Assembly: GCF_011045115.1 (NCBI RefSeq)
Contig: NZ_JAAKZG010000002.1
Location: 372,001 to 436,000 of the forward strand
Length of the DNA stretch: 64,000 nt
From: Mesorhizobium zhangyense
Lineage (GTDB): Bacteria; Pseudomonadota; Alphaproteobacteria; Rhizobiales; Rhizobiaceae
Reading direction: 5' to 3'
The position numbers and the translations under genes are program-made. This document shows, piece after piece, positions 10,538-21,042 of this stretch. Positions within the stretch are counted from its first letter, which is position 1, and every line of letters begins with the position of its first letter. The notes under the pieces were generated by a model. It was not told the DNA's origin. It did not search any database and saw only the letters and a list, made by a program, of their open reading frames with translations.

Positions 10538-11428
10538 ATGGCTGACGCGCACGCAAAACCAAATCACGACTATCACATCATTGCCCCGAGCCCGTGGCCG
10601 TTTCTGGGTTCGCTCGGCGCGCTCATCATGGCGATCGGCGGCGTCGCCTGGATGCAGTATCTGAAGCAGGGCAACTTCCCGTTCTTCGGCTTCAACCTGG
10701 CCTCCAGCCACTGGTATCTTTTCGCCATCGGTCTCGCGATCGTCCTCTACACCATGTACGGCTGGTGGGGCGACACCATCAAGGAAGCGCATGAGGGCCA
10801 CCACACCCGCGTTGTGTCGCTGCACCTGCGCTACGGCATGATCATGTTCATCGCCTCGGAGGTGATGTTCTTCGTGGCATGGTTCTGGGCTTTCTTCGAC
10901 GCCAGCCTGTTCCCGAATGAGGTCCATCAGGTCGCCCGCGCGGAATTCACCGGCGGTGTCTGGCCGCCCAAGGGCATCGAGGTCCTCGACCCGTTCCACC
11001 TACCGCTCTACAACACCATCATCCTGCTGCTGTCCGGCACGACGGTCACCTGGGCGCATCACGCGCTGATCCATGGCGACCGCAAGGGCCTGATCAACGG
11101 CCTGGCGCTGACGGTCGGCCTCGGCGTGCTGTTCTCCTTCGTTCAGGCCTACGAATACATCCACGCACCATTCACCTTCCACGACTCGATCTACGGCGCG
11201 ACCTTCTTCATGGCGACCGGCTTCCACGGCTTCCACGTCATCATCGGCACGATCTTCCTGCTCGTCTGCCTGATCCGTGCGATGAAGGGCGACTTCACGC
11301 CGAAGCAGCATTTCGGCTTCGAGGCCGCTGCCTGGTACTGGCACTTCGTCGACGTCGTCTGGCTGTTCCTGTTCGCCTCGATCTATGTCTGGGCATCCGT
11401 AGGCGCGACGATCGCTCACGGCCACTGA
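10538..11428 (+). CDS. ctaE: Cytochrome c oxidase subunit III
   Basis: 296 residues, seven predicted membrane helices, with the signature segments [62 protein letters not shown] and [19 protein letters not shown]. Stabilises subunit I and helps proton uptake. ATG 10538 lies 2 bases after ctaG; a frame extending to 10469 is only overlap. A strong hairpin follows at 11448-11479. Confidence 0.96.
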   Translation: MADAHAKPNHDYHIIAPSPWPFLGSLGALIMAIGGVAWMQYLKQGNFPFFGFNLASSHWYLFAIGLAIVLYTMYGWWGDTIKEAHEGHHTRVVSLHLRYGMIMFIASEVMFFVAWFWAFFDASLFPNEVHQVARAEFTGGVWPPKGIEVLDPFHLPLYNTIILLLSGTTVTWAHHALIHGDRKGLINGLALTVGLGVLFSFVQAYEYIHAPFTFHDSIYGATFFMATGFHGFHVIIGTIFLLVCLIRAMKGDFTPKQHFGFEAAAWYWHFVDVVWLFLFASIYVWASVGATIAHGH

Positions 11429-11447
11429 GGCAACATATCGTGTTATT

Positions 11448-11479
11448 GGAAGGCGGTCGTGGCAGCACGGCCGCCTTCC
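11448..11479 (+). terminator. Strong hairpin after ctaE
   Basis: A 14-bp stem (GGAAGGCGG with its complement CCGCCTTCC outside, TCGTG/CACGG inside with one G-T pair) and a GCAG loop, followed by GCTTTTC. Looks like a Rho-independent terminator, or an attenuator ahead of the assembly genes, which have their own gap of about 130 bases. Confidence 0.7.
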
Positions 11480-11557
11480 GCTTTTCTGGCGCAATGACGG
11501 GGCAGATATCGGTCCGCTTCTCACGCTCTCGGCGGTTCCCTCGATAGAGATAGATCC

Positions 11558-11956
11558 ATGACCCAGCCCACACATGAAGATCAGGCGCTTTGGCCGCCGG
11601 TTGAACCGATCGCGGCGGGTCTCAAGGGGCGCTGCCCGCGCTGCGGTGAGGGAAGGCTATTCTCCAGTTTCCTGACGGTCGCCCCACGCTGCGGCACCTG
11701 CCGGCTCGACTATTCCTTTGCCGACGCCGGCGATGGCCCTGCGGTCTTCGTCATCCTGATCATCGGCTTCATCGTCGTCGGCTCGGCACTGTGGATGGAA
11801 GTTACCTACAACCCGCCGCTGTGGCTGCATTTCCTGTTGTGGATCCCGCTCACGATCATACTCAGCCTGACGGCGCTGCGGTTGATCAAGGGCGTGCTGA
11901 TCACGCTGCAATACCGCAACAAGGCTGCCGAAGGGCGCATGGATCAGCCGGAATGA
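11558..11956 (+). CDS. DUF983 family membrane protein
   Basis: 132 residues. Two CxxC knuckles (CPRCGEGRLF near 29-32 and CGTC near 47-50) form a likely zinc ribbon, followed by two membrane helices (about 64-84 and 91-112). DUF983 proteins are found almost always beside cytochrome oxidase genes in alphaproteobacteria, so an assembly role is inferred; no activity is known. Stop overlaps the surf1 start (ATGA). Confidence 0.85.
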   Translation: MTQPTHEDQALWPPVEPIAAGLKGRCPRCGEGRLFSSFLTVAPRCGTCRLDYSFADAGDGPAVFVILIIGFIVVGSALWMEVTYNPPLWLHFLLWIPLTIILSLTALRLIKGVLITLQYRNKAAEGRMDQPE

Positions 11957-12705
11957 GCGGTTCTGCTGTATCCGGTTTCCGTGCGAGCAGGCCGGCACGA
12001 TTGCTTGCATTGGTCCTTGGCTTGGTGGCTTTCGCCGTGCTGATCGGGCTCGGCACATGGCAGGTCGAGCGACTGCACTGGAAGGAAGCGCTGCTGGCGA
12101 CGATCGACCAGCGCATCCACTCAGTGCCGCTTCCGCTCGCCGATATCGAGAAGAAATTCGCCGAGGGCGGCGACGTCGATTACTGGCCGGTGACGGTCAG
12201 CGGCCAGTTCATGCCCGAAGGCGAGCGGCATTTCTTCGCCACCTATGAGGGCGATTCCGGCTTTTATGTCTACACGCCGCTGAAGCTTGCCGATGGTCGT
12301 GCTGTTTTCGTCAATCGCGGGTTCGTGCCCTACGACCTGAAGGATGCGGGCAAGCGGCCTGCCGGACAGGTCACGGGCGAGGTAACGGTCACCGGACTAG
12401 CCCGCAATCCGCTGCCGGAAAAGCCGTCCTCGATGGTTCCCGACAATGATACGGTCAAGAACGTCTTCTACTGGAAGGACCGCGACGTGATGGCGGCCAG
12501 TGCTGGCCTGCCGACCGGCGCGGCACTCGTGCCCTTCTTCATCGATGCCGACAAGACGCCCAATCCCGGCGGCCTGCCGGTCGGTGGTGTGACGATGATC
12601 GACCTGCCCAACAGCCATCTGCAATATGCCGTCACCTGGTACGGGCTGGCGGCAGCGCTCGCCGGTGTGCTCGGCGTGTGGCTGTTTCGCTCGCGGCGTA
12701 ACTAG
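11953..12705 (+). CDS. SURF1 family cytochrome c oxidase assembly protein
   Basis: 250 residues with a membrane helix at each end (about 15-37 and 222-242) and the central SURF1 domain: GTWQVERLHWKEALLATID, PVTVSGQFMPE, FVNRGFVPYDLKDAG and a C-terminal SHLQYAVTWYGLAAAL. Bacterial SURF1 binds heme a and aids its insertion into subunit I. ATG 11953 overlaps the DUF983 stop. Last oxidase gene of the run; a repeat-rich gap of 225 bases follows before ispH. Confidence 0.92.
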   Translation: MSGSAVSGFRASRPARLLALVLGLVAFAVLIGLGTWQVERLHWKEALLATIDQRIHSVPLPLADIEKKFAEGGDVDYWPVTVSGQFMPEGERHFFATYEGDSGFYVYTPLKLADGRAVFVNRGFVPYDLKDAGKRPAGQVTGEVTVTGLARNPLPEKPSSMVPDNDTVKNVFYWKDRDVMAASAGLPTGAALVPFFIDADKTPNPGGLPVGGVTMIDLPNSHLQYAVTWYGLAAALAGVLGVWLFRSRRN

Positions 12706-12790
12706 ATCGCTGTTGCTCCTCATTCACCGGCCGACACCTTGTTCCCCTCAAAGAACGAGGGAGAAGGACGAAGCTCCAGCGTACACGCCT

Positions 12791-12836
12791 CCCTCTCCCC
12801 GTTTTTCACGGGGAGAGGGTAAGGGTGAGGGGCTAT
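12791..12836. repeat. Short palindromic intergenic repeat downstream of surf1
   Basis: An 11-bp perfect stem CCCTCTCCCCG / CGGGGAGAGGG (12791-12801 and 12809-12819) with a loop containing five T, followed by TAAGGGTGAGGGGC. This G-plus-purine motif recurs in many proteobacterial intergenic regions. It may also act as a terminator for surf1. A degenerate flank (ACGAGGGAGAAGG near 12757) suggests a larger decayed unit. Confidence 0.65.
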
Positions 12837-12930
12837 TTTGAGATGACGGGAAACGATCTAATGATACCACCGGCCTTGACATAAGGTGGGTGCAGACATC
12901 ATTTCGGCACTATCAAACAGACCGGACGCC

Positions 12931-13941
12931 ATGCCTGAAATTTCATCCAAGCCGCCACTCACCATCCGGCTCTGCCAGCCGCGCGGATTTTGCGCCGGGG
13001 TCGACCGTGCTATCCAGATCGTGGTGCTGGCGCTGAAGAAATACGGCGCGCCGGTCTATGTGCGCCACGAGATCGTGCACAACCGATATGTCGTCGAAGG
13101 CCTGCAGAATCTCGGCGCGGTCTTCATCGAGGAGTTGAACGAAATCCCCGCCGAGCATCGCGAATGCCCGGTGGTGTTTTCGGCCCATGGCGTGCCGAAA
13201 TCGGTGCCGGAAGATGCCCAGGCGCGCAACCTCTTCTATCTCGACGCGACGTGCCCGCTGGTCTCGAAGGTGCACAAGCAGGCCATGCGCCACCAGCGCC
13301 TCGGCCGCCACGTGCTGCTGATCGGCCATGGCGGTCACCCGGAAGTCATCGGCACGATGGGGCAACTGCCGGAAGGTTCGGTAACGCTGATCGAGACCGA
13401 GGCCGATGTCGCAGCCTTTGTCCCTAGTGATCCCGAAGCGCTCGGCTTCGTCACCCAGACGACTTTGTCTGTCGAGGATACCGCCGGCCTCATTCGCGCG
13501 CTGCAAGACAGGTTCCCGGCGATGATGGCGCCTTCGGCCGAATCGATCTGCTACGCCACCACCAACCGCCAGGAAGCGGTGAAGGAAACCGCGTCCGGCG
13601 CCGATCTTTTCCTCGTTGTCGGCGCGCCGAATTCCTCGAACTCCAAGCGCCTTGTCGAGGTTGCGGAACGCGCCGGTGCGAAAATGTCGCTTCTCGTGCA
13701 GCGCGCCTCCGAAATTCCGTGGGATGACATCGCCGGCATTTCGACTTTGGGCCTGTCGGCGGGAGCGTCCGCGCCGGAGATCATCGTCGACGAGATCATC
13801 GACGCCTTCCGCGCCCGTTTCGACGTGAAGGTGGACCTGGCGATAACGGCGACGGAAACGGAGAATTTCCCGGTAATGAGTGTGCTGCGTGACATGAAGC
13901 TGACCCCGTCGGACATGGCCTTCGTCAACGGAACCGTATGA
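12931..13941 (+). CDS. ispH: 4-hydroxy-3-methylbut-2-enyl diphosphate reductase
   Basis: 336 residues from ATG 12931 (an in-frame GTG at 12886 lies inside the intergenic region). The three cysteines that hold the [4Fe-4S] cluster are in [23 protein letters not shown] and [11 protein letters not shown], with the catalytic ETE... segment and the SSNSKRL substrate loop. Last step of the MEP isoprenoid pathway. Start of a tightly coupled ispH-thrB-rnhA set. Confidence 0.96.
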   Translation: MPEISSKPPLTIRLCQPRGFCAGVDRAIQIVVLALKKYGAPVYVRHEIVHNRYVVEGLQNLGAVFIEELNEIPAEHRECPVVFSAHGVPKSVPEDAQARNLFYLDATCPLVSKVHKQAMRHQRLGRHVLLIGHGGHPEVIGTMGQLPEGSVTLIETEADVAAFVPSDPEALGFVTQTTLSVEDTAGLIRALQDRFPAMMAPSAESICYATTNRQEAVKETASGADLFLVVGAPNSSNSKRLVEVAERAGAKMSLLVQRASEIPWDDIAGISTLGLSAGASAPEIIVDEIIDAFRARFDVKVDLAITATETENFPVMSVLRDMKLTPSDMAFVNGTV

Positions 13942-14903
13942 TGGCAGTCTATACGGACGTTTCCGAAAACGAGCTCGGCGCGTTTCTGAAGGAATATTCG
14001 ATCGGCGACCTTCTGTCCTACAAGGGCATCGCGGAAGGCTCCGAGAACTCGAACTTCCTGCTGCACACGTCGAGCGGCTCCTACATTCTCACCCTCTATG
14101 AGAAGCGGGTCGACAAGGGCGACTTGCCGTTCTTCCTCGGCTTAATGGAGCATCTGGCCGGAAAGGGCATTTCCTGCCCGCTGCCGGTGCATCGGCGTGA
14201 CGGCAGCGTCACCGGCGCGCTGGCTGGCCGTACGGCGGCGGTCATCACCTTCCTCGAAGGCATGTGGATGCGCCGCCCGACGGCGGCCCATTGCCGCGAA
14301 GTGGGTACTGCACTGGCAAGCCTGCATGTCGCCGGCGTGGATTTCCCGCTGAAGAGGCCAAACGCGCTCGACATCGCCGGCTGGCGCAAGCTGTGGGAAG
14401 GATCGCACGACCGCGCCGACGAAGTCGAAAAAGGGCTGGCGGCTGAAGTTGACGCGGACTTCGCTGCGTTCGAGCGCAATTGGCCAAAGGACCTGCCTGC
14501 AGGTGTCATCCATGCCGATCTGTTTCCCGATAATGTCTTCTTTCTCGGCGAGAAGCTCTCGGGGCTGATCGACTTCTATTTCGCCTGCAACGACCTCTAC
14601 GCCTATGATGTGGCGATCTGCCTGAATGCCTGGTGCTTCGAGAAGGACGGTTCCTTCAATCTCACCAAGGGCACGGCATTGCTGGCAGCCTATCAGGCGG
14701 TGCGGCCGCTGAGCGATGCGGAAAAGCAGGCGCTGCCAATTCTGGCGCGGGGTGCTGCACTTCGCTTCATGCTGACGCGGCTTTATGACTGGCTGACCAT
14801 TCCCGACGGCGCGCTGGTCCAGAAGCGCGATCCGATGGAATTCATCCGCAAGGTGCGGTTCCACCGCCAGATCAATTCCGCGTCCGAATATGGGTTGAAA
14901 TGA
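13941..14903 (+). CDS. thrB: Homoserine kinase (choline-kinase-like fold, ThrB2 type)
   Basis: 320 residues. Unlike GHMP-type ThrB, this is an aminoglycoside/choline kinase fold enzyme, with GSENSNFLL (nucleotide loop), the Brenner motif [13 protein letters not shown] (catalytic Asp) and [18 protein letters not shown]. It phosphorylates homoserine for threonine synthesis; thrC lies at 22350-23744. Two adjacent ATGs (13938 and 13941) overlap the ispH stop; 13941 has GGAA at better spacing. Stop overlaps rnhA by four bases. Confidence 0.93.
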   Translation: MAVYTDVSENELGAFLKEYSIGDLLSYKGIAEGSENSNFLLHTSSGSYILTLYEKRVDKGDLPFFLGLMEHLAGKGISCPLPVHRRDGSVTGALAGRTAAVITFLEGMWMRRPTAAHCREVGTALASLHVAGVDFPLKRPNALDIAGWRKLWEGSHDRADEVEKGLAAEVDADFAAFERNWPKDLPAGVIHADLFPDNVFFLGEKLSGLIDFYFACNDLYAYDVAICLNAWCFEKDGSFNLTKGTALLAAYQAVRPLSDAEKQALPILARGAALRFMLTRLYDWLTIPDGALVQKRDPMEFIRKVRFHRQINSASEYGLK

Positions 14904-15340
14904 ACAAATCAGTCGAAGTTTTCACCGACGGCGCCTGCTCGGGCAATCCGGGTCCCGGCGGCTGGGGTGCCATCCTGCGCTTCAACGGCAAGACCAAGGA
15001 GCTTTCCGGCGGCGAAGCGGATACGACCAACAACCGCATGGAACTGATGGCGGCGATTTCGGCGCTGAACGCACTGAAGGAACCCTGCACGGTCGACCTT
15101 CACACCGATAGCAAATATGTGATGGACGGCATTTCGAAGTGGATTCACGGCTGGAAGAAGAACGGCTGGAAGACCGCCGACAAGAAGCCGGTGAAGAACG
15201 GCGAACTTTGGCAGGCGCTGGACGAGGCGAACAAGCGTCACAAGGTGACGTGGCACTGGGTCAAGGGCCATGCCGGCCACGAGGAAAACGAGCGCGCTGA
15301 CGAGCTCGCCCGCATGGGCATGGCGCCGTTCAAGAAATAG
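14900..15340 (+). CDS. rnhA: Ribonuclease HI
   Basis: 146 residues with the catalytic carboxylates in [16 protein letters not shown] (Asp), NNRMELMAA (Glu), [11 protein letters not shown] (Asp) and NERADELAR (Asp). The basic handle [20 protein letters not shown] is complete, as in E. coli RNase HI. Removes RNA from RNA-DNA hybrids. Coupled to thrB through ATGA. Confidence 0.96.
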   Translation: MNKSVEVFTDGACSGNPGPGGWGAILRFNGKTKELSGGEADTTNNRMELMAAISALNALKEPCTVDLHTDSKYVMDGISKWIHGWKKNGWKTADKKPVKNGELWQALDEANKRHKVTWHWVKGHAGHEENERADELARMGMAPFKK

Positions 15341-15361
15341 CTTGTAACAACAGGAAATTGA

Positions 15362-15390
15362 CCGGATGCGCGGTGTTACCGCGCATCCGG
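15362..15390. terminator. Bidirectional hairpin between rnhA and peroxiredoxin gene
   Basis: Perfect 13-bp stem CCGGATGCGCGGT / ACCGCGCATCCGG with a GTT loop, placed between two convergent genes. No strong T run on either side, but the position fits a shared terminator. Confidence 0.7.
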
Positions 15391-15400
15391 CCGGTTCTGA

Positions 15401-15886
15401 TCAGAGCTGTTCGAGAAGCTTGGCAGCGCCCGATTCGACGGCCTGGCCGGGCGAGTCTTCGATGTTGAGCGCGGTCACCTTGCCGTTATCGACGATCATC
15501 GAAAAGCGCTTCGAACGGATGCCGAGCCCGCCACCGCTGAGGTCGGCTTCAAGGCCGGCCGCGCGGACGAAGTCGCCATTGCCGTCGGCCAGATAAAGAA
15601 TTTTGCCTTCGCCGCCGGTGAAGTTCGCCCATGCGCCCATGACGAAATGATCGTTGACCGCAACGACGGCGATGGTGTCGACGCCGCGCGAGATGATCGC
15701 GTCGTGGTTTTCCAGATAGCCCGGCAGATGGTTGTTGGAGCAGGTGGGGGTGAAGGCACCCGGCACGCCGAACAGAACGACCTTTTTGCCGGCAAAAATC
15801 TCGGCGGTGGTCACGGCCTTGGCGCCGTCGAAGGTCATCGTCTTGAAGGTCGCTTCGGGCAGTTTGTCGCCAACGGAAATCGTCAT
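15401..15886 (-). CDS. Peroxiredoxin, Prx5/AhpE-like redoxin
   Basis: 161 residues. The peroxidatic cysteine is in PGAFTPTCS (about 43-51), followed by HLPGY and a C-terminal GKVTALNIEDSPGQAVESGAAKLL, the layout of atypical 2-Cys Prx5 proteins (hybrid Prx5-glutaredoxins lack here, as there is no glutaredoxin domain). There is no second conserved cysteine, so it is probably a 1-Cys type reduced by glutathione/glutaredoxin. Detoxifies hydroperoxides in the cytoplasm. Confidence 0.92.
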   Translation of the reverse strand: MTISVGDKLPEATFKTMTFDGAKAVTTAEIFAGKKVVLFGVPGAFTPTCSNNHLPGYLENHDAIISRGVDTIAVVAVNDHFVMGAWANFTGGEGKILYLADGNGDFVRAAGLEADLSGGGLGIRSKRFSMIVDNGKVTALNIEDSPGQAVESGAAKLLEQL

Positions 15887-15985
15887 GAAGTCTTCTCGCT
15901 TTGTCCGGTTAAGGTTCGGGAGATTGGGTATCGACTTATCGTCTTCAGGGCAATCGCCGGGAGGCGATTTCGAAGTCCTCAGAGG

Positions 15986-16792
15986 TTACATATAGGGCAG
16001 GATGCCGCTGACGGAACCGGCGTCAGAAACCAGCGTATAATGCAGGCCGCCCTCCGCCGGCGCCTGTGCGGGACGGTTCAGTATCTCCACCGAAAACAGC
16101 GTCCTGCCGTCCTTTTCCACGCGCTTCGGCGCGGCGAAGGAATAGCCATTCTCACCCGCGATGAAAAAATCGGCTGACGTCGGATTTCCGGGAAAGGTAG
16201 CCTCCACGAGCAGGCTCTTTTCGTCCTTGCTGACGATCTTCACGTTGAAATCCGGCTGCTCTGCAGCGGGCAATGCCTCCTGCGCCGCCGAGACCAAGGC
16301 GGCATCATCGGCATTGTCCGGGTCGCTGGCGGGATCGAGCAACAGCTTCGTGCTGACCGGTATGCAGATCGTCTCGCATATGCCGAGGAAAACGTGAGCG
16401 TCGATCATCGCCGGCTCACCTGCCGCCTTGAGATGAAAGGTGATCGGCAGCGCGACCGACTGGTCATATCCGGCCCATTTCGAATAGCCGTCATCGTGGT
16501 GCTGCGGGGCGGGGAAGTCGAATTCCGCGCTCGAAATGTTGGTGCTGGCACTGATATCGAGCTGCGGCGGCACGCCTGCGTCGCCGGGGTCGCGCCAGTA
16601 GGTCTTCCAGCCCGGATCGAGATCGATGTCGAGGATGCCGTGAAGCTGGCCGTTTGCGTCCGGCTTGCCGGAGGTGACGAGCCGCACCCTGCCGCCCTGA
16701 GTTTCGAACCAGTCGGTGGAGGATGCCAGCGCAGGCGCCGAGCCGAGTGCGATGGCAAGCAGGCCGATTGCTGCGACTTTCGTGCTTTTCAT
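15986..16792 (-). CDS. Secreted DsbD N-terminal-domain-like protein
   Basis: 268 residues with a signal peptide (about 1-24, cleavage near ALA-SST). The mature part resembles the periplasmic alpha domain of thiol:disulfide interchange protein DsbD ([22 protein letters not shown]...[22 protein letters not shown]), including a cysteine pair at 139 and 143. It lacks the DsbD membrane and thioredoxin domains. A role in periplasmic thiol transfer or cytochrome c maturation is likely but not shown. Divergent from yqgE with a gap of about 150 bases. Confidence 0.8.
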   Translation of the reverse strand: MKSTKVAAIGLLAIALGSAPALASSTDWFETQGGRVRLVTSGKPDANGQLHGILDIDLDPGWKTYWRDPGDAGVPPQLDISASTNISSAEFDFPAPQHHDDGYSKWAGYDQSVALPITFHLKAAGEPAMIDAHVFLGICETICIPVSTKLLLDPASDPDNADDAALVSAAQEALPAAEQPDFNVKIVSKDEKSLLVEATFPGNPTSADFFIAGENGYSFAAPKRVEKDGRTLFSVEILNRPAQAPAEGGLHYTLVSDAGSVSGILPYM

Positions 16793-16939
16793 GTCTGCGA
16801 TTTGACCTTGCGGATGGCGTTACGCAACCGGCTCATCCTTTCGCCACCATCATTTTTGCGTGAGGCCACGCCCTGCATCTGTCAACATTGGCCTAAGGCG
16901 TATCTTTCAAGCGTGTCGAAAACGCGTTACTTTTCTCGC

Positions 16940-17548
16940 ATGGACCTGTTGCGACAAAAAAAAGGTGCAGAGAAACGTGGATTTCTCGATGACCAGTTCC
17001 TCATCGCCATGCCGGGGATGAAGGATGAAAGGTTCGCGCGCACCGTGATTTATGTCTGCGCCCACAGCGACGAGGGCGCGATGGGCCTCATCATAAACCA
17101 GTCGCAGCAATTGCTGTTCCCCGACCTTCTGGTGCAACTCGGCATTCTCGACCAGCAGGAGGCGATACGCCTGCCTCCGTCGGCGCGCGATTTCGTCGTG
17201 CGCAATGGCGGCCCGGTCGACCGCAGCCGCGGCTTCGTGCTCCACACCGACGACTACAAGGTCGAATCCTCGCTGCCGGTGTCGGAGGATATTTGCCTCA
17301 CGGCAACCGTCGATATCCTGCGCGCGATCTCGTCGGGCAGGGGGCCGCGCCATGCGCTGATGGTGCTAGGCTATGCCGGCTGGGGTGCCGGTCAGCTCGA
17401 AAGCGAGATCGCCCAGAACGGCTGGCTGACCTGCCCGGCCAAGCCGGAATTCCTCTTCGACGGGGATATCGATCGCAAATATGATCGCGTGCTGGCCTCT
17501 ATCGGCGTCGACCTGGCCCATCTCAGCCAGGACGCCGGTCACGCCTGA
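16940..17548 (+). CDS. UPF0301/YqgE/AlgH family protein
   Basis: 202 residues from ATG 16940; the longer frame upstream is antisense read-through. Signature stretches: [46 protein letters not shown] and [21 protein letters not shown]. Structure of the family is known but the function is not; AlgH affects alginate and virulence regulation in Pseudomonas. Its 3' end overlaps the convergent EAL gene by 10 bases. Confidence 0.92.
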   Translation: MDLLRQKKGAEKRGFLDDQFLIAMPGMKDERFARTVIYVCAHSDEGAMGLIINQSQQLLFPDLLVQLGILDQQEAIRLPPSARDFVVRNGGPVDRSRGFVLHTDDYKVESSLPVSEDICLTATVDILRAISSGRGPRHALMVLGYAGWGAGQLESEIAQNGWLTCPAKPEFLFDGDIDRKYDRVLASIGVDLAHLSQDAGHA

Positions 17549-20427
17549 GCGACAGGATACTGCTCTTTCAACAGCTTCAAGACAGAATCGCCGGGTATCG
17601 GCGCGCCGAACATGTAGCTCTGGACATATTCGCAGCCCATCTGGCGCAGTTGCAGCGCATCGTTCTCGTCGGCGATGCCTTCGGCAACCACCGACATGCC
17701 AAGCTCATGCGCCATGTTGACCATGGATTTCAGCAGCACCGAGCGCTTGGGCGAAGAATCGTCGAGGAAGCTCTTGTCGATCTTGATGGTGTCGAAGGGA
17801 AAGCGCGTGAGATAGGAGAGGGACGAATAACCGGTGCCGAAATCATCCAGCGACAGGCCGATGCCGAGTTGCTTCAGCTTGGCCAGCACATGGGCGCTCT
17901 GTTCGGGATTGTCCATCACCAGCGATTCGGTCAGTTCGAGACGGAAGCAGCGTGCCTTGAGGCCGGCGCGCGCAATAACCGAGCGCACGTCGCTGACGAG
18001 GTCGCGGCGAATGAGCTGGCGGCTGGAAAGGTTCACCGACACTGAAAGCGGCGCGTCGCCGATCTGCTTCTGCCAGCCGGCAAGGTCCTCCGCCGCGCGC
18101 TGCATGGCGAACAGGCCGAGCTGAACGATCAGGCCGCAGCTCTCGGCGACCGGGATGAAATCCGACGGCGGGATCTGTCCGCGACGGGGATGGTCCCAGC
18201 GCAGCAGCGCTTCGAAACCGGCGACGCTACGGTCTTCCAGGCGCACGATGGGCTGGTAGGCGAGCGTAAGCTCCTTGCGCTCGACGGCGCGGCGCAGGTC
18301 GGATTCGAGCTGCAGACGGTCCGTGCCGACCGAACGGAAAGCGGGCCGGAAGGGTTCGATGCGGTCGCCGCCGAAGCGCTTGGCCTGGTGCATGGCGAGT
18401 TCGGCGTCCTTGACCATGTCCTCGGCCGAAGCCTGGGCTTCCGTCCAGGTGATGAGGCCGACGGACGCCGTCAGCACGATCTCGCGCTTGGCGAAGGTGA
18501 TCGGCGAGCGGATCGCCTGCTTGATCGCATCGGCGACCGCCGCGATGCGGGCCGGGTCCTGCTCGGAAAGCAGCATCAGGGCGAACTGGTCGCCGGCAAA
18601 GCGCGACAGCGAATCCTTTGGCTTGAGAATGCGGTGCAGGCGTCTTGCGATCGTCAGCAGGATCGTGTCGCCTGCCGAGATGCCGAGGCTGTCGTTGACA
18701 TGCTTGAAGCGGTCGATGTCGATGACGAAGACGGTCGGGCGAACCTTCTCCTCGGTCTTGGCGATCGAGATGATCGCCTCCAGCCGGTTCATGAACAGCT
18801 CGCGGTTCGGCAGGCCGGTGAGGTTGTCATGCACGGCATCGTGCAGCAGCCGTTCCTCGGATTTCTTCTGCTCGGTCACGTCGATGAGCGTACCGACACA
18901 GCGGATCACTTCGCCGTCCGAGCCGATAACGGGGCGCGCGCGCAGCGAGAACCAGTGATAATGCCCATCGGCGCCGCGCAGGCGGAAATTCTGCGCCACA
19001 CGTCCGCGCCGGTGTTCCAGCACGACGTCGAGCGTGGTGCGGAACGTGTCGCGGTCGTCGGCGTGCAGAACGGGCAGCCAGTTGCGGGCCGGGCCGCCAA
19101 GGCTGTTGGGCGCAAGGCCGAGCTGCAGGCTGACATCCGGGCGCGTCACCACGCGGTCGCGCAGCACGTCCCAGTCCCAGACGATATCGCCTGAACCGGC
19201 CACGGCCAGCGCCTGGCGTTCAAGATCGCTGAACAGCCCCTGATGCAGGGCGCCGCCGGCGAAAGCGTGTTGCATGACGGTGAAGCCGATCAACAGGATG
19301 ATAAGGATCAGGCCGCCGCCGAGCGCCGGCTGGACGACGTCGTTGTCCAGTATGCCGGTGATCGCCATCCACGATCCGCATAGCCACAGGAGCACCATGA
19401 CCCAGCTGGGGATCAGCATGATGGCGCGGTCGTAGCCGCGTATGCCGAGATAGACGATGAGGCCGACGCCCAGGAGTGCCGTTGCGCCGAAGGATAGCCG
19501 CGCGATGCCGGCGGCCACGGCCGGATCGATGACCGCCACGCCGGCAATCAGCACCAGTCCGAGTATCCAGGCGAAGACGCCGTAACTGAAATGGCCATGC
19601 CATCGGTTCAGGTTGAGGTAGGCGAAGAGGAACACCACGAAGGTCGCTGCCAGGCCGACCTCCGTGCCGGCTCGCCATATCTGCTCATTGCCGGGCGATA
19701 TCTCGATGACCTTGTTGAGGAAACCGAAATCGACGCAGATATAGGCAAGAACCGCCCATGAAAGCGCTGCGGTCGCCGGGAACATCGAGGTTCCCTTGAC
19801 GACGAAAAGAATGGTCAGGAACAGCGCCAGCAGGCCTGAAATGCCGATGACGATGCCGCGGTAGAGCGTATAGGAATTGACCGAATCCTTGTAGGGCTCG
19901 GGGTCCCAGAGATAGACCTGCGGCAGCTTCGGCGAGGCGAGCTCGGCGATGAAGGTAACGACCGTGCCGGGGTTGAGCGTCACCAGGAATACGTCGGCGT
20001 CGGGGCTCGCCTGGCGGTCGAGCGCGAAGCCTTCGCTTGGAGTGATCGCTGTGATGCGGCTGGAGCCGAGATCGGGCCAGAACAGGCCGGAATTCACCAG
20101 GCGGAAATGCGGCGCGACGATCAGGCGGTCGATCTGCTGCTCGGTCGTGTTGGCGAGCGCGAAGACCGCCCAGTCGCCGCTGGAGCGCTTGTTGTTGGCC
20201 TCGACCTCGATTCGCCGCACGATGCCGTCGGGGCCGGGGGCGGTCGAGACCTGAAAGTTCTCGCCCTGATTCCGGTAGATCTCGACCGCGCCCGAAAGAT
20301 CGAGCGCGACATCGTCGCGGGCGATCTTGATGGGCTCGATGGCGAATGCCGACGAGATGGCGCACAGGCTTACGATTGCCGCTAGGACAAAAGCCGCAAG
20401 GCGCCGTATCCGCAGAGAATATGCCAA
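17539..20427 (-). CDS. Membrane PAS-GGDEF-EAL protein; cyclase site degenerate, phosphodiesterase site intact
   Basis: 962 residues. Signal peptide (1-29), periplasmic sensor domain (30-185, 7TMR-DISM-like), seven membrane helices (about 188-385), PAS/PAC (about 405-522), GGDEF domain (525-695) and EAL domain (705-962). The cyclase signature reads AGDQF at 611-615, so the catalytic glutamate is replaced and the I-site is KPKD rather than RxxD. The EAL side keeps EALLRW (739-744), VNLSS, ELTES (831-835), DDFGTG (861-866), IKIDKSF and VAEGI. Predicted c-di-GMP phosphodiesterase with a regulatory or GTP-binding GGDEF. Alone on its strand beside yqgE and a GNAT gene 3 bases upstream. Confidence 0.92.
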   Translation of the reverse strand: MAYSLRIRRLAAFVLAAIVSLCAISSAFAIEPIKIARDDVALDLSGAVEIYRNQGENFQVSTAPGPDGIVRRIEVEANNKRSSGDWAVFALANTTEQQIDRLIVAPHFRLVNSGLFWPDLGSSRITAITPSEGFALDRQASPDADVFLVTLNPGTVVTFIAELASPKLPQVYLWDPEPYKDSVNSYTLYRGIVIGISGLLALFLTILFVVKGTSMFPATAALSWAVLAYICVDFGFLNKVIEISPGNEQIWRAGTEVGLAATFVVFLFAYLNLNRWHGHFSYGVFAWILGLVLIAGVAVIDPAVAAGIARLSFGATALLGVGLIVYLGIRGYDRAIMLIPSWVMVLLWLCGSWMAITGILDNDVVQPALGGGLILIILLIGFTVMQHAFAGGALHQGLFSDLERQALAVAGSGDIVWDWDVLRDRVVTRPDVSLQLGLAPNSLGGPARNWLPVLHADDRDTFRTTLDVVLEHRRGRVAQNFRLRGADGHYHWFSLRARPVIGSDGEVIRCVGTLIDVTEQKKSEERLLHDAVHDNLTGLPNRELFMNRLEAIISIAKTEEKVRPTVFVIDIDRFKHVNDSLGISAGDTILLTIARRLHRILKPKDSLSRFAGDQFALMLLSEQDPARIAAVADAIKQAIRSPITFAKREIVLTASVGLITWTEAQASAEDMVKDAELAMHQAKRFGGDRIEPFRPAFRSVGTDRLQLESDLRRAVERKELTLAYQPIVRLEDRSVAGFEALLRWDHPRRGQIPPSDFIPVAESCGLIVQLGLFAMQRAAEDLAGWQKQIGDAPLSVSVNLSSRQLIRRDLVSDVRSVIARAGLKARCFRLELTESLVMDNPEQSAHVLAKLKQLGIGLSLDDFGTGYSSLSYLTRFPFDTIKIDKSFLDDSSPKRSVLLKSMVNMAHELGMSVVAEGIADENDALQLRQMGCEYVQSYMFGAPIPGDSVLKLLKEQYPVAQA

Positions 20428-20430
20428 AAA

Positions 20431-21027
20431 TCAGCCCTTCGTCCTGACGCCAAGCCGATCGTCCGCGATCAGGGCGTAGAGGTAGTGATCCTGCCAGTTA
20501 CCATTGATCCTGAGATAGGATCGCAAAAGTCCTTCACGCTGAAATCCGGCTTTTTCAAGCACGCGTACGGAGCGCGAATTTTCGGGAATACAGGCAGCCT
20601 CGATCCGGTGCAACCTCAGCGTATCGAAAGCGAACTGCACGAGCAGAAGAAGGGCGTCGACCATGTAACCCTTTCCGGCGTAGCGCTCGCCGACCCAGTA
20701 GCCGATCTGGCCGCTCTGCGCGACGCCCTGGCGGATGTTGCCGATGGTGATTCCGCCAACCAGCCGCCCCGAAGCATTCTCGAAGATGAAGAAGGCGACG
20801 GCGCTGCCATTGGTGAAATCCTCGCGGTAGCGGCTGAGCCGCTGACGCCACGAGGCCCGCTCGAGCTCGTCGGAAGCCCAGCGCGGCTCCCATGGCTCGA
20901 GGAAGGCACGGCTCTCCGCACGAAGGGCCGCCCACTCGCGGTAGTCGCCGGATTCCGGCACCCGCAGGTTGACACGATCGCCTTTCAGCGCCGGAAAATC
21001 TCGGCGGAAAAAAGGAAACGCGATCAT
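20431..21027 (-). CDS. GNAT family N-acetyltransferase, RimJ/RimL-like
   Basis: 198 residues. Shows the GNAT acetyl-CoA loop region IGYWVGERYAGKGYMVDALLLLVQFAF and the RimJ/RimL features FDTLRLHRIEAACIPENSRSVRVLEKAGFQREGLLRSYLRING. Probably acetylates the N-terminus of a ribosomal or other protein, or a small molecule. The EAL gene begins 3 bases after its stop and the M16 peptidase gene ends 15 bases upstream, so the three genes are probably one transcript. Confidence 0.88.
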   Translation of the reverse strand: MIAFPFFRRDFPALKGDRVNLRVPESGDYREWAALRAESRAFLEPWEPRWASDELERASWRQRLSRYREDFTNGSAVAFFIFENASGRLVGGITIGNIRQGVAQSGQIGYWVGERYAGKGYMVDALLLLVQFAFDTLRLHRIEAACIPENSRSVRVLEKAGFQREGLLRSYLRINGNWQDHYLYALIADDRLGVRTKG

Positions 21028-21042
21028 CGCTTTTGCGAGGGC

